Below are positions 25,137-33,226 of a DNA stretch of 64,000 nt, in pieces (within the stretch, counting starts at the first letter, position 1; every line of letters starts with the position of its first letter). Both the position numbers and the translations under genes were made by a program. Under the pieces are notes generated by a model that ran no database searches, was not told where the DNA came from, and worked only from the letters and a program-made list of their open reading frames with translations. Origin of the DNA: Phaeobacter sp. A36a-5a (lineage in GTDB: Bacteria; Pseudomonadota; Alphaproteobacteria; Rhodobacterales; Rhodobacteraceae); NCBI RefSeq assembly GCF_037911135.1, contig NZ_JBBLYU010000005.1, positions 124,001-188,000 on the forward strand, given 5' to 3'.

Positions 25137-26036
25137 TCAGCCCGCCATCGGATAGTCAGCCGCATTCAACACCCAACCGGGTTTCAGACTGAAATCCTCA
25201 CGCGGGGGACAGAAGACATCAACCATTGCGTTTCTGTCAGCACCCGTCGCACGACTGGTATGGATGACGGGCGGAGGAATAACAGTCACCGACGGGGCGC
25301 CCACTTTGACCTCCTGATCAGGGCGCCAATCCGCCATATCCGTGGTCCAGGGCCAGCGCAAATGATGCGAATAAGCGCCCTCAAGCACCAGTGAGCATTG
25401 TTCGAAATCATCATGATGATGTGGCGACATTTTGGTTGTGTCGCGTGGCCCGTCATAAGGATCAAGCACATTGACCATGAAGGTGGTGCATCGAAAAATC
25501 CGGCCAAATCGACCCGGCTCTGGCGGGACATCCAACGAGTAATGCCGGAGTTGCCACCCATCGGTGGGCTTTGGCCAGTCTTGCAAGGGCGGAATATGAC
25601 TGCGCAGCGATTGATAAGCGTCACCATTGGTGCAAAGCGCCAGCAGATCCTTTGATCGGCTGGTGAACAGCCGGAAAAAACGCCCCCCTTCGGGAAGGAT
25701 CACTGCGCTGTCGCCGGGTGGCACGAAGGCAATGGAGTTCCCAGGCACGTCGCAGGAATTACCGCCGACAGTGATCGTCGCGCCGTTCTCCGGCAGCAGG
25801 ACAACATATTCGTCGCACTGATTTTGTCTGGTAAAACTGCCTCCCGGTTCCGCTTCGGTGCGCATGACAACAAAGTTCTGGCCTCTCAGGCGCCATGTCA
25901 GGCCGTCGCTGCTGCGAACAGCGGGGTCGATCTTGTCGAACTCACCAATCTGCGGAATCGCTACTAGCCCCGTTCTGGGCTTGGCCGCGGCTTTTGTGCG
26001 CAGCGCCGACCGCGGGTCTGTCTTGTCATAGGCCAT
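25137..26036 (-). CDS. Cupin-domain protein (bicupin)
   Basis: A 299-residue protein with two cupin-like halves. The first spans about residues 50-115 (GGSFTRQNQCDEYVVLLPENGATITVGG with diminished metal ligands). The second, near residues 200-280, contains SPHHHDDFEQCSLVLEGAYSHH and VIPPPVIHTSRA, with His and Glu residues suited to bind one metal ion. It could be a dioxygenase, isomerase or lyase; the sequence does not settle which. The gene is 3 nt before the HpcH aldolase stop and 32 nt from the dehydrogenase start, in the DUF6282 operon. Confidence 0.72.
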   Translation of the reverse strand: MAYDKTDPRSALRTKAAAKPRTGLVAIPQIGEFDKIDPAVRSSDGLTWRLRGQNFVVMRTEAEPGGSFTRQNQCDEYVVLLPENGATITVGGNSCDVPGNSIAFVPPGDSAVILPEGGRFFRLFTSRSKDLLALCTNGDAYQSLRSHIPPLQDWPKPTDGWQLRHYSLDVPPEPGRFGRIFRCTTFMVNVLDPYDGPRDTTKMSPHHHDDFEQCSLVLEGAYSHHLRWPWTTDMADWRPDQEVKVGAPSVTVIPPPVIHTSRATGADRNAMVDVFCPPREDFSLKPGWVLNAADYPMAG

Positions 26037-26039
26037 CAG

Positions 26040-26825
26040 TCACTCCTGTACTGCGGAAAGGGCATTGCGAAGCTCGGCAAGCCGCGCGCGGGCCGCATCG
26101 CGGATGAACGTCTGATCAGACGCGAGCACGAAGGCGGTCACTCCCAGTTCGCAGAGCCATCCGGCATCCTTGGCCGAACCCGCCATGGCGCAGATCGCCA
26201 CCCCGTGCGCCCGCGCCGTTGCGCAGATGGTTTTTGTCGCCCGCAATACAGGCTCTGACCCGGGCTTTGTTTCGCCATAGGCAACGGTCAGATCGCCGCG
26301 CCCGATAAACACACCATCCAGCCCATCGGTCGTCACTATCGCGTCAATCTGCTCGACCGCCAAAGGATCCTCGATCATCGCGATGACCAGGCCCCTGTTG
26401 TCTTCCTTTTCAACATGCTCGGCCAGCGTGACCTCCCCAAATCGACCCGCACGCGTCGTCGGCGAATAGCCCCGCGATCCGCCGCGATAGCGCGCGGCGG
26501 AGACGATCGCCCTGGCTTTCTGTGCTGTGTCAACATGCGGAACAAGAATCCCGTCTGCACCGCAATCCAAAGCCGACAGGATGTCCGCCGGTTCGGCGCT
26601 CTTTACCCGAACAAGACAGCCAATATCTGCCGCCTTGCAGGCCAGAACGATCCGATCCGTGGCCTCACGAGAAATCGGAGCGTGCTCCTCGTCGACCACT
26701 ACAAAGTCATAGCCGGCCACTCCGAGGATTTCTGCAGGCATGGTATGCGCAATCTTCAGAAAACTCCCGGTCAGATTGGTTTCGTGTAGAAACCTCTGAC
26801 GAAATCCGCCCTTAACATAGGTCAT
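26040..26825 (-). CDS. HpcH/HpaI aldolase family protein
   Basis: A 261-residue TIM-barrel class II aldolase; ATG 26825 has AAAGGGCAGGA just upstream, while a GTG at 26840 overlaps the preceding stop codon. Landmarks are GYDFVVVDEEHAPIS (catalytic region with acidic residues), DGILVPHVDTAQKARAIVSAARYRGGSRGYSP, ALVIAMIEDPLAVEQIDAI and DGVFIGRGDLTVAYG. Family members cleave 4-hydroxy-2-oxo acids to pyruvate plus an aldehyde, or act on malyl-type compounds. It probably performs the carbon-carbon cleavage of this pathway and delivers pyruvate or oxaloacetate. Confidence 0.85.
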   Translation of the reverse strand: MTYVKGGFRQRFLHETNLTGSFLKIAHTMPAEILGVAGYDFVVVDEEHAPISREATDRIVLACKAADIGCLVRVKSAEPADILSALDCGADGILVPHVDTAQKARAIVSAARYRGGSRGYSPTTRAGRFGEVTLAEHVEKEDNRGLVIAMIEDPLAVEQIDAIVTTDGLDGVFIGRGDLTVAYGETKPGSEPVLRATKTICATARAHGVAICAMAGSAKDAGWLCELGVTAFVLASDQTFIRDAARARLAELRNALSAVQE

Positions 26826-26836
26826 ATCCTGCCCTT

Positions 26837-27784
26837 TCACGCGTCGGAGGCCGGCGCCAGACCAACAAGACGCGACGGGTTATCCCGCACCAGCAGGCGA
26901 ATTTCATCCTCGCTGAAGCCGCTGACGAGGCACAGCTTGATCGCCTGTCGCATTCCTTCGACCGGAGTTGGATTGTCGATCTGACCCAAATCTGATCCGA
27001 TCGAAGAATGTTCGACACCGGCAGCGCGGATGTGCTCAGCCAGAAGATGCGGTTCGAACACGTTAAAGCGGCTATCAACATAAAGGCAGGCAGATTGCTC
27101 AACCAGCGCACCAAATTCGGCGATCTCGCGAATATCGTCGTAGGTAAAGTGAAGCCCGTACATTGGGTGATTGACGATCAGTTTCTTCACCCCACGCGTT
27201 TTGGCTTCCTCGAACAGCTTCCATATCTCCCAGACGTGAAGATGCCCTGAGGACAGAACCGCATCGAACTCGGCAATTGAATCCAATACCTCTTTGACCG
27301 GATCAATGATGCCCCCCCGATCGTCCACGACGGTCAAAAGCCGTGGAGGCTTGAGCTTCACATTCATCTCCAACCGCGATTTCCGAAAGGACGAACGGAT
27401 ATGATTGGCCGATTGCGCCGTCGGCATCCAGATCATCGTACCGCCATGTTTCAACTGGGAATCAACCACATGCGGGTTGATTCCCCCGGTCGTGTTGTTC
27501 AGAACCAACCCGCCATACATCGCTACGCCCAGATCCCCGACCAGACGCTTCATCATCGGCAGAAACGGTGCAACCGCGTAATGGTGGTCCTTGAACAGGA
27601 TGCCACGCATTCCGGCAGCCGCCGCTTGCTCGACCGCCTGAATATGGTCGATCTGGCGTTCCATGATCGAGGGTCCTGAATGCACGTGGAGATCAACGGC
27701 ACCGACCATTAAGCGGTCCACAACCACATCATCGACATCAGCTATCAACGCGCGGAACTCTTCTCGATTTTGGCTCTGTGTCAT
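26837..27784 (-). CDS. DUF6282 family protein (amidohydrolase-like), first gene of the operon
   Basis: A 315-residue protein that opens with VGAVDLHVHSGPS, an HxH motif like the metal site of the amidohydrolase superfamily, followed by FKDHHY near residue 70 and SGHLHVWE near 180. NHPMYGLHFTYDD near 205 and IGSDLGQIDNP near 260 could supply the remaining His and Asp ligands. This matches DUF6282, for which I know no assigned reaction. A cyclic amide, lactam, lactone or imide hydrolase would fit the fold. It heads the operon 80 nt downstream of an IclR-type palindrome, so it may catalyse the first committed step. Confidence 0.75.
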   Translation of the reverse strand: MTQSQNREEFRALIADVDDVVVDRLMVGAVDLHVHSGPSIMERQIDHIQAVEQAAAAGMRGILFKDHHYAVAPFLPMMKRLVGDLGVAMYGGLVLNNTTGGINPHVVDSQLKHGGTMIWMPTAQSANHIRSSFRKSRLEMNVKLKPPRLLTVVDDRGGIIDPVKEVLDSIAEFDAVLSSGHLHVWEIWKLFEEAKTRGVKKLIVNHPMYGLHFTYDDIREIAEFGALVEQSACLYVDSRFNVFEPHLLAEHIRAAGVEHSSIGSDLGQIDNPTPVEGMRQAIKLCLVSGFSEDEIRLLVRDNPSRLVGLAPASDA

Positions 27785-28098
27785 CTTGGTACCGTTTTTG
27801 TGGGTAATCGGGACCGATGATCGGGTAAATCCAGACCGGCATCCATGACGCCAGAGCCGTATTCCACGTGGTGGAATTCATGCGCCTCGCCCGCCAATAC
27901 CGACTGGACCCGCTCCGGAATCATCGCCACTTTCGCCCCTGCAGGATGACCCGTCCAAGCACTCGGGATCGAAGATTGCAAAGACTGGCGAGCGGCCCAG
28001 GCCCCGAATGTCGATTCTGACCTGAATCTTGTCCGAAAGCGCATCGGCAAGATCCCCCGAATTCGCGGCAACTGGTGCGGAAAGAAACAGGAGCCCCC
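27785..28098. other. Divergent intergenic region between the DUF6282 operon and soxB
   Basis: This stretch of 314 nt holds the leaders of two divergent transcripts. It contains the IclR-type palindrome at 27862-27878. A minus-strand open frame runs through it (27781-28224) and overlaps the DUF6282 start by 4 nt, but its first part lies inside soxB and its middle is the palindrome itself. I therefore read it as a chance frame, with a decayed gene tail as a weaker alternative. A GAAACAGGAG ribosome site precedes soxB. Confidence 0.5.
27862..27878. promoter_or_regulatory. Second IclR-type palindrome, upstream of the DUF6282 operon
   Basis: ATTCCAC and GTGGAAT are perfect 7-bp arms around GTG, about 80 nt upstream of the DUF6282 start codon. 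The core TTCCAC-N3-GTGGAA is identical to that of the site at 21272-21290 beside the IclR gene. Shared sequence, spacing and position make it a likely binding site of the same regulator. Confidence 0.65.
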
Positions 28099-29349
28099 AT
28101 GCGATACTCTGCGTTTGGACTGATCAAGGAAGCTCTGAGCGGGCACAAAGGCTGGCGCCCGCAATGGCGCGATGCAGCGCCAAAGCCCGCCTACGATTAC
28201 GTCATCATCGGGGGCGGCGGCCATGGTCTGGCCACTGCCTATTACCTCGCCAAGGAATTCGGCGGCGCGCGGATCGCGGTGCTGGAAAAGGGCTGGATTG
28301 GTGGCGGCAACGTCGGACGCAACACAACCATCATCCGATCCAACTACCTGCTGGATGGCAATGAGCCTTTTTACGAGTTCTCACTCAAGCTTTGGGAAAA
28401 CCTGGAGCAGGATCTGAACTACAATGCGATGGTCAGCCAGCGTGGGATCCTGAACCTGATCCACAGCGATGCGCAGCGCGACGCAGCCCGGCGCCGCGGC
28501 AATGCGATGATCCTGAACGGCTCGGACGCGGAACTGCTGGATACCGCCGGTGTGCGCGCCATGTATCCCTTCCTGAACTTCGACGATGCCCGCTTCCCGA
28601 TCAAGGGCGGGTTGCTGCACCGGCGCGGCGGAACGGTGCGCCACGATGCGGTGGCCTGGGGCTATGCCCGGGGCGCGGATCAGCGCGGCGTCGATATCAT
28701 TCAAAATTGCGAGGTCACGGGCCTGCGTATCGACGGAGGCAAGGTGTGCGGTGTCGAAACCTCTCGCGGCTACATTGGCGCGGGAAAGGTGGGCGTGTCG
28801 GTTGCTGGCAATTCCAGCCGGGTCATGGCCCTCGCCGGGATGCGCCTGCCCATCGAGAGCCATGTTCTGCAGGCCTTCGTCTCCGAGGGGCTGAAGCCCT
28901 TCATTCCCGGGGTGATCACCTATGGCGCCGGGCATTTTTATTGCAGCCAGTCAGACAAGGGCGGGCTCGTCTTTGGCGGCGATATCGACATGTATAACTC
29001 CTACGCACAACGTGGGAATTTGCCAGTGGTCGAGGATGTGGTGGAAAGCGGCATGTCCCTGATCCCGGCTCTTGGTCGCGCGCGTCTCCTGCGCAGCTGG
29101 GGCGGCATCATGGATATGTCGATGGACGGCTCTCCCTTCATCGACAAGACCCATATCGACGGGCTCTATTTCAACGGGGGCTGGTGCTACGGCGGCTTCA
29201 AGGCCACGCCAGCTGCGGGCTATTGCTTTGCCCATCTGCTGAAAACAGACCGCCCGCATGAGACGGCAACCGCCTACCGGCTGGATCGCTTCATGACTGG
29301 CCGCATGATCGACGAAAAGGGCCAGGGCGCCCAACCGAACCTGCATTGA
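28099..29349 (+). CDS. soxB: Sarcosine oxidase beta subunit SoxB
   Basis: A 416-residue FAD/FMN subunit of heterotetrameric sarcosine oxidase, which oxidatively demethylates sarcosine to glycine and yields formaldehyde or methylene-tetrahydrofolate and H2O2. ATG 28099 is preceded by an AGGAG site; an in-frame start at 28075 is less likely. The dinucleotide motif IGGGGHGLATAYYLA, the GGNVGRNTTIIRSNY segment, and RGGTVRHDAVAWGYAR with His182 (the expected covalent FMN attachment residue) are intact. It leads a BDAG gene order. glyA and folate genes often found beside sox operons are absent here, which fits a specialised copy. Confidence 0.92.
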   Translation: MRYSAFGLIKEALSGHKGWRPQWRDAAPKPAYDYVIIGGGGHGLATAYYLAKEFGGARIAVLEKGWIGGGNVGRNTTIIRSNYLLDGNEPFYEFSLKLWENLEQDLNYNAMVSQRGILNLIHSDAQRDAARRRGNAMILNGSDAELLDTAGVRAMYPFLNFDDARFPIKGGLLHRRGGTVRHDAVAWGYARGADQRGVDIIQNCEVTGLRIDGGKVCGVETSRGYIGAGKVGVSVAGNSSRVMALAGMRLPIESHVLQAFVSEGLKPFIPGVITYGAGHFYCSQSDKGGLVFGGDIDMYNSYAQRGNLPVVEDVVESGMSLIPALGRARLLRSWGGIMDMSMDGSPFIDKTHIDGLYFNGGWCYGGFKATPAAGYCFAHLLKTDRPHETATAYRLDRFMTGRMIDEKGQGAQPNLH

Positions 29350-29361
29350 GGACTTGTCCAG

Positions 29362-29670
29362 ATGATCATCAACCATCCGCTACTCGGCCCACGCGACGCG
29401 CAGGAATTCACCTATCTGGGCGATGCTGGTCTTATGAACCGCCCCTATTGGCTTTCGGAGACCGCGCTGCAGCAATTCCACGATTACCTCTATCTGCGTC
29501 AGAACCCGGCTGGGGAGCATCGCGAATTGTGGTTTCATGAACAGGGCGATCGTTCCTGGCTGGTCGTCACCCGCAATACGGTCACGCATGAGATACTGAA
29601 AGTTGAACTGGCGCGGGATGTTGCCCTTGCGAACAGAGCCGCAAACACGCCGCAGGAGGCGCTGCAATGA
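29362..29670 (+). CDS. soxD: Sarcosine oxidase delta subunit SoxD, zinc-ligand-poor variant
   Basis: A 102-residue delta subunit between SoxB and SoxA. The fold signatures GPRDAQEF, YLRQNPAGEHRELWFHEQG and TVTHEI align with SoxD. Typical SoxD binds a structural zinc through a CPxCG pair near the N-terminus and a later His/Cys pair (HGCRRWF-type). Here the first motif is HPLLGPR and the later Cys is Asp (GDRSWL), so all three usual cysteines are missing. The protein contains no cysteine at all. It overlaps SoxA by 4 nt. Identity is secure from gene order, but it is a divergent, probably zinc-free form. Confidence 0.87.
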   Translation: MIINHPLLGPRDAQEFTYLGDAGLMNRPYWLSETALQQFHDYLYLRQNPAGEHRELWFHEQGDRSWLVVTRNTVTHEILKVELARDVALANRAANTPQEALQ

Positions 29671-32633
29671 GTTCGCACCCCCCACTGAAAAACCGTCTGT
29701 CCGGCGGACTGATCGACCACGACACAGGCTTGTCGTTCCAATTCGACGGTAAGAACTACCAAGGCCATCAGGGAGATACGCTGGCGTCAGCACTGCTTGC
29801 CAATGGCGTGCGCCTTATGGGCCGCTCCTTCAAGTACCACCGCCCGCGGGGCGTGCTGACCGCGGGCAGCGAGGAGCCGAACGCCCTCGTTGAACTGCGG
29901 TCCGGTGGTCGTCAGGAACCGAATACGCGCGCCACGGTTATCGAACTCTACGCAGGATTGGAGGCCCAATCGCAGAACCGCTGGCCATCGCTCGAACATG
30001 ACGTGATGGCGATCAATGACCGGTTCTCGAACTTCCTGACCGCAGGGTTCTACTACAAGACCTTCATGTGGCCCAAAGCATTCTGGGAAAAGCTCTATGA
30101 ACCGATCATCCGCAAGGCAGCGGGCCTTGGCAGCCTGACCGGTGAGGCGGATCCCGACGCCTACGACAAGGGATATCTGCACTGTGATCTGTTGATCATA
30201 GGCGCCGGACCAGCCGGCCTGGCCGCAGCATTGACCGCAGGGCGCGCTGGCGCTCAGGTCATACTCGCGGATGAAGATAGTCACCTAGGCGGTCGTCTGC
30301 TAAGTGAAACTCAGGCTTTGTCCGATATGTCAGGCCCGGACTGGGTGGCCCAGACACAGGCAGAGCTTGCGACGCTCCCGAATGTGCGGGTGATGCCCCG
30401 CACCACAGTCTTTGGCGCCTATGATCACGGTATCTATGGTGCGGTTGAGCGCAATGCCGACCATCTGCCAAAACCCGCAGCTGGCAAACCGCGTCAGACC
30501 CTTTGGCGGATCTATTCCAAACGCGCGCTGATCGCCACGGGAGCCATTGAGCGACCGATCGCCTTTGAAAATAATGATCGGCCCGGCATTATGCTGGCGG
30601 GCGCCGTGCGTGCCTATGCCAATCGCTGGGCGGCGACCCCCGGCCATTCGGTCGTGGTGTTCGCCAACAATGACGATGCACATCAAACCGCTCGTGACCT
30701 CATGGCAAAGGGTGTCGAGGTCCCCGCGATCATTGACGTGCGACCGGATGCGCCAGCCCTGCCGGGAACCGAGGTTCTGGCAGGTGCCGAGATTACCGAC
30801 ACCAAGGGGCGGCTTGGCCTGACGTCTGTCACCCTGCGCCTGGCAAATGGGCAAACCCGAACAATCGCCTGCGACGCGCTGGCCATGTCCGGGGGTTGGA
30901 ATCCCAATCTGGGCCTGACGTGCCACCAGCGTGGTCGCCCCGTCTGGAACGAGGCCATCCAGTCTTTTGTTCCGGCCGCAGGGCTGCCAAACGGTCAGCT
31001 GGTCGCCGGGGCTGCTATGGGAGATATGACCACCGCACAGGCCCTTGCGGGGGGTGTCCAGAAAACGATCGAGGCGCTTGCCGATCTCGGCATCTCGGCC
31101 GGTGCAGCCGATCTGCCCCATGCTGAAGACGCACCCGTCTCGCTGACCCCGTTCTGGCAGGTCAAAGGCGCAAAGCGCGCTTGGCTGGATTTCCAGAATG
31201 ATGTGACGGTAAAGGACGTGAAGCTGGCGCATCAGGAAAACTTCACCTCGGTGGAACATCTGAAACGCTACACCACACTCGGCATGGCCACCGACCAGGG
31301 CAAAACCTCGAACCTTGGCGCGTTGGCAGTGATGGCCGAGCTCACCGGCAAGTCAATCCCGGAAACCGGCACGACCATCTTTCGTCCGCCCTATACGCCG
31401 GTGGCGATGGGCGCTCTGGCGGGGCGAGCGGTGGGTAAGGATTTCCACCCAACCCGCCTGACACCCAGTCACAAATGGGCCGAGGAACAAGGCGCGGTGT
31501 TCGTTGAGGTCGGCAACTGGCTGCGCGCGCAGTGGTTCCCGCGTGACGGTGAAACCCATTGGCGCCAATCCGTCGACCGCGAAGTGCTGCAAACGCGTAA
31601 TTCGGTGGGCATTTGCGACGTAACCACTTTGGGGAAGATCGACGTTCAGGGCACGGATGCCGCGACCTTCCTCAACATGATTTATGCAAACGGGTTTGCC
31701 AAATTACCGGTTGGCAAGGTGCGCTATGGGCTCATGCTGCGTGAGGATGGTATCGCCTATGATGACGGCACTGCGGCCCGTCTTGCAGAGGATCATTTTG
31801 TCGTCACTACAACCACGGCCAATGCGGTTCTGGTCTATCGCAATATGGAATTCGTGCGTCAGTGCCTGTGTCCGGATCTGGACGTTCAACTGATTTCGAC
31901 AACCGAGGCCTGGGCACAATATTCCGTCGCCGGGCCAAATGCGCGGAGATTGCTACAGAAGATTGTCGACCCAGAATTTGACATCTCAAACGAAGCGTTT
32001 CCCTTCATGGGCTGCGGCGAAATCACTGTCTGCGGCGGATGCCGCGCCCGACTGTTCCGGATCTCTTTCTCCGGTGAGCTGGCCTATGAAATCGCGGTGC
32101 CGACACGCTATGGCGACGCGCTGCTGCGGGAAATGATGGCCGCCGGTGAGGAATTCGACGTGACCCCCTATGGCACAGAAGCTCTGGGTGTCATGCGGAT
32201 CGAAAAAGGACACGCCGCCGGCAATGAGCTGAACGGGACAACATCCGCACTGAACCTCGGACTCGGGCGCATGGTCTCAACCAGCAAGGACTGCATTGGC
32301 AATGTCCTCAGCCGACGCGAGGGGATGAATACCGAAGCGGCGCTGCACCTGGTAGGGCTTCGCCCCGTCAACAGCAGCGACAGCCTGCCCGCCGGGGGGC
32401 ATCTGATGGCAGCCGACGGCCCCGTGGAGGCGGCACATGATCAGGGATATGTCACCTCCGCGGCCTATTCACCCATCCTGAAAAGCGCGATTGGCCTGGC
32501 TTTTGTCAAAGGTGGGTCGGACCGCACAGGAGAACGGCTGCGCCTTGTGAACCCGTTGGAAAACCAAACAGTCCTGGTTGAGATTGTCAGCCCACATTTT
32601 GTTGACCCGGAAGGGGAGAAGCTCCGTGCATAA
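29667..32633 (+). CDS. soxA: Sarcosine oxidase alpha subunit SoxA
   Basis: A 988-residue subunit of the usual length. The N-terminal domain (FQFDGKNYQGHQGDTLASALLANGV, YHRPRGVLTAG) resembles a ferredoxin-like SoxA start. An NAD-binding Rossmann unit follows at LLIIGAGPAGLAAALTAGRAGAQVILADE near residue 175, and the C-terminal 380 residues are a GcvT-like folate-binding domain (GICDVTTLGKIDVQG, EIAVPTRYGDALLREMMAAG, RIEKGHAAGNEL). This domain accepts the methyl group on tetrahydrofolate. It starts in a 4-nt overlap with soxD, and its last 8 nt overlap soxG. Confidence 0.93.
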   Translation: MSSHPPLKNRLSGGLIDHDTGLSFQFDGKNYQGHQGDTLASALLANGVRLMGRSFKYHRPRGVLTAGSEEPNALVELRSGGRQEPNTRATVIELYAGLEAQSQNRWPSLEHDVMAINDRFSNFLTAGFYYKTFMWPKAFWEKLYEPIIRKAAGLGSLTGEADPDAYDKGYLHCDLLIIGAGPAGLAAALTAGRAGAQVILADEDSHLGGRLLSETQALSDMSGPDWVAQTQAELATLPNVRVMPRTTVFGAYDHGIYGAVERNADHLPKPAAGKPRQTLWRIYSKRALIATGAIERPIAFENNDRPGIMLAGAVRAYANRWAATPGHSVVVFANNDDAHQTARDLMAKGVEVPAIIDVRPDAPALPGTEVLAGAEITDTKGRLGLTSVTLRLANGQTRTIACDALAMSGGWNPNLGLTCHQRGRPVWNEAIQSFVPAAGLPNGQLVAGAAMGDMTTAQALAGGVQKTIEALADLGISAGAADLPHAEDAPVSLTPFWQVKGAKRAWLDFQNDVTVKDVKLAHQENFTSVEHLKRYTTLGMATDQGKTSNLGALAVMAELTGKSIPETGTTIFRPPYTPVAMGALAGRAVGKDFHPTRLTPSHKWAEEQGAVFVEVGNWLRAQWFPRDGETHWRQSVDREVLQTRNSVGICDVTTLGKIDVQGTDAATFLNMIYANGFAKLPVGKVRYGLMLREDGIAYDDGTAARLAEDHFVVTTTTANAVLVYRNMEFVRQCLCPDLDVQLISTTEAWAQYSVAGPNARRLLQKIVDPEFDISNEAFPFMGCGEITVCGGCRARLFRISFSGELAYEIAVPTRYGDALLREMMAAGEEFDVTPYGTEALGVMRIEKGHAAGNELNGTTSALNLGLGRMVSTSKDCIGNVLSRREGMNTEAALHLVGLRPVNSSDSLPAGGHLMAADGPVEAAHDQGYVTSAAYSPILKSAIGLAFVKGGSDRTGERLRLVNPLENQTVLVEIVSPHFVDPEGEKLRA

Positions 32634-33189
32634 GCTCAGTCCAATCAGCCCACTTGGCAGCGATACGGCCCGGATTGACCGGATCGGCGACCTGACCATC
32701 TCAGAGGTGACAGACCAGGCCCTGGCCTCGATTACAGCGCGTAAAGATCAGGAAACGGCACTGCGGGCGGCTCTTGGTTCGGCGCATGGCATGACGCTTC
32801 CAGATGTCGGCACATCTTCAGACTCGGGGGGAATCTCCGTTTTTTGGACCGGACCCGCTCAATGGATGATCTCGGCCCCGCATGACCGCCATGAATTGCT
32901 GGCGCGTGATCTGAAACAAGTGGTGGGTGCGGCTGCCTCGGTGGTCGAACAGACCGATGGCTGGTGCCGTTTCGATGTCACCGGTCCGACACTCTGCGAT
33001 CTGTTCGAACGGCTCAGCAATGCACCTGTGCGCAATATGACAACAGGGCGCGTTATTCGGGGCACGTTGGAACATCTCGGCGTATTCCTCTGGCGCCGGG
33101 CAGAGGATCACATGGCAGTATTGGGACCGCGCTCCTCCGCGGCCTCCCTTCACCACGCGCTTATAAGCGCAGCTCATTCCATCGCGTAA
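32626..33189 (+). CDS. soxG: Sarcosine oxidase gamma subunit SoxG
   Basis: A 187-residue subunit. I chose GTG 32626 (overlapping the soxA stop by 8 nt) because AGGGGAGA lies just upstream and the sequence from HKLSPISPLG on is the conserved part; an in-frame start at 32578 would extend 16 residues into soxA. Family features are WFxTGPAQWMI-like FWTGPAQWMI, VVEQTDGWCRFDVTGP and GVFLWRRAEDHMAVLGPRSSAASLHHAL. SoxG packs against the alpha subunit near the folate domain. A hairpin follows the stop. Confidence 0.87.
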   Translation: MHKLSPISPLGSDTARIDRIGDLTISEVTDQALASITARKDQETALRAALGSAHGMTLPDVGTSSDSGGISVFWTGPAQWMISAPHDRHELLARDLKQVVGAAASVVEQTDGWCRFDVTGPTLCDLFERLSNAPVRNMTTGRVIRGTLEHLGVFLWRRAEDHMAVLGPRSSAASLHHALISAAHSIA

Positions 33190-33195
33190 AACCCG

Positions 33196-33226
33196 CCTGT
33201 CTGCGGTGTCCTATCCCGCAGGCAGG
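33196..33226 (+). terminator. Hairpin after soxG
   Basis: CCTGTCTGCGG (33196-33206) pairs with CCGCAGGCAGG (33216-33226), an 11-bp stem with one G-T wobble and a 9-nt loop. It lies between the stop codons of convergent soxG and the GlxA-type regulator and extends into the last codons of the latter. No T-tract follows. Confidence 0.5.

Noticed and set aside
31981-33189. Possible frameshift at the soxA/soxG overlap
   Set aside because: The overlap is explained by a GTG start at 32626 with a good ribosome site; both proteins have normal lengths.
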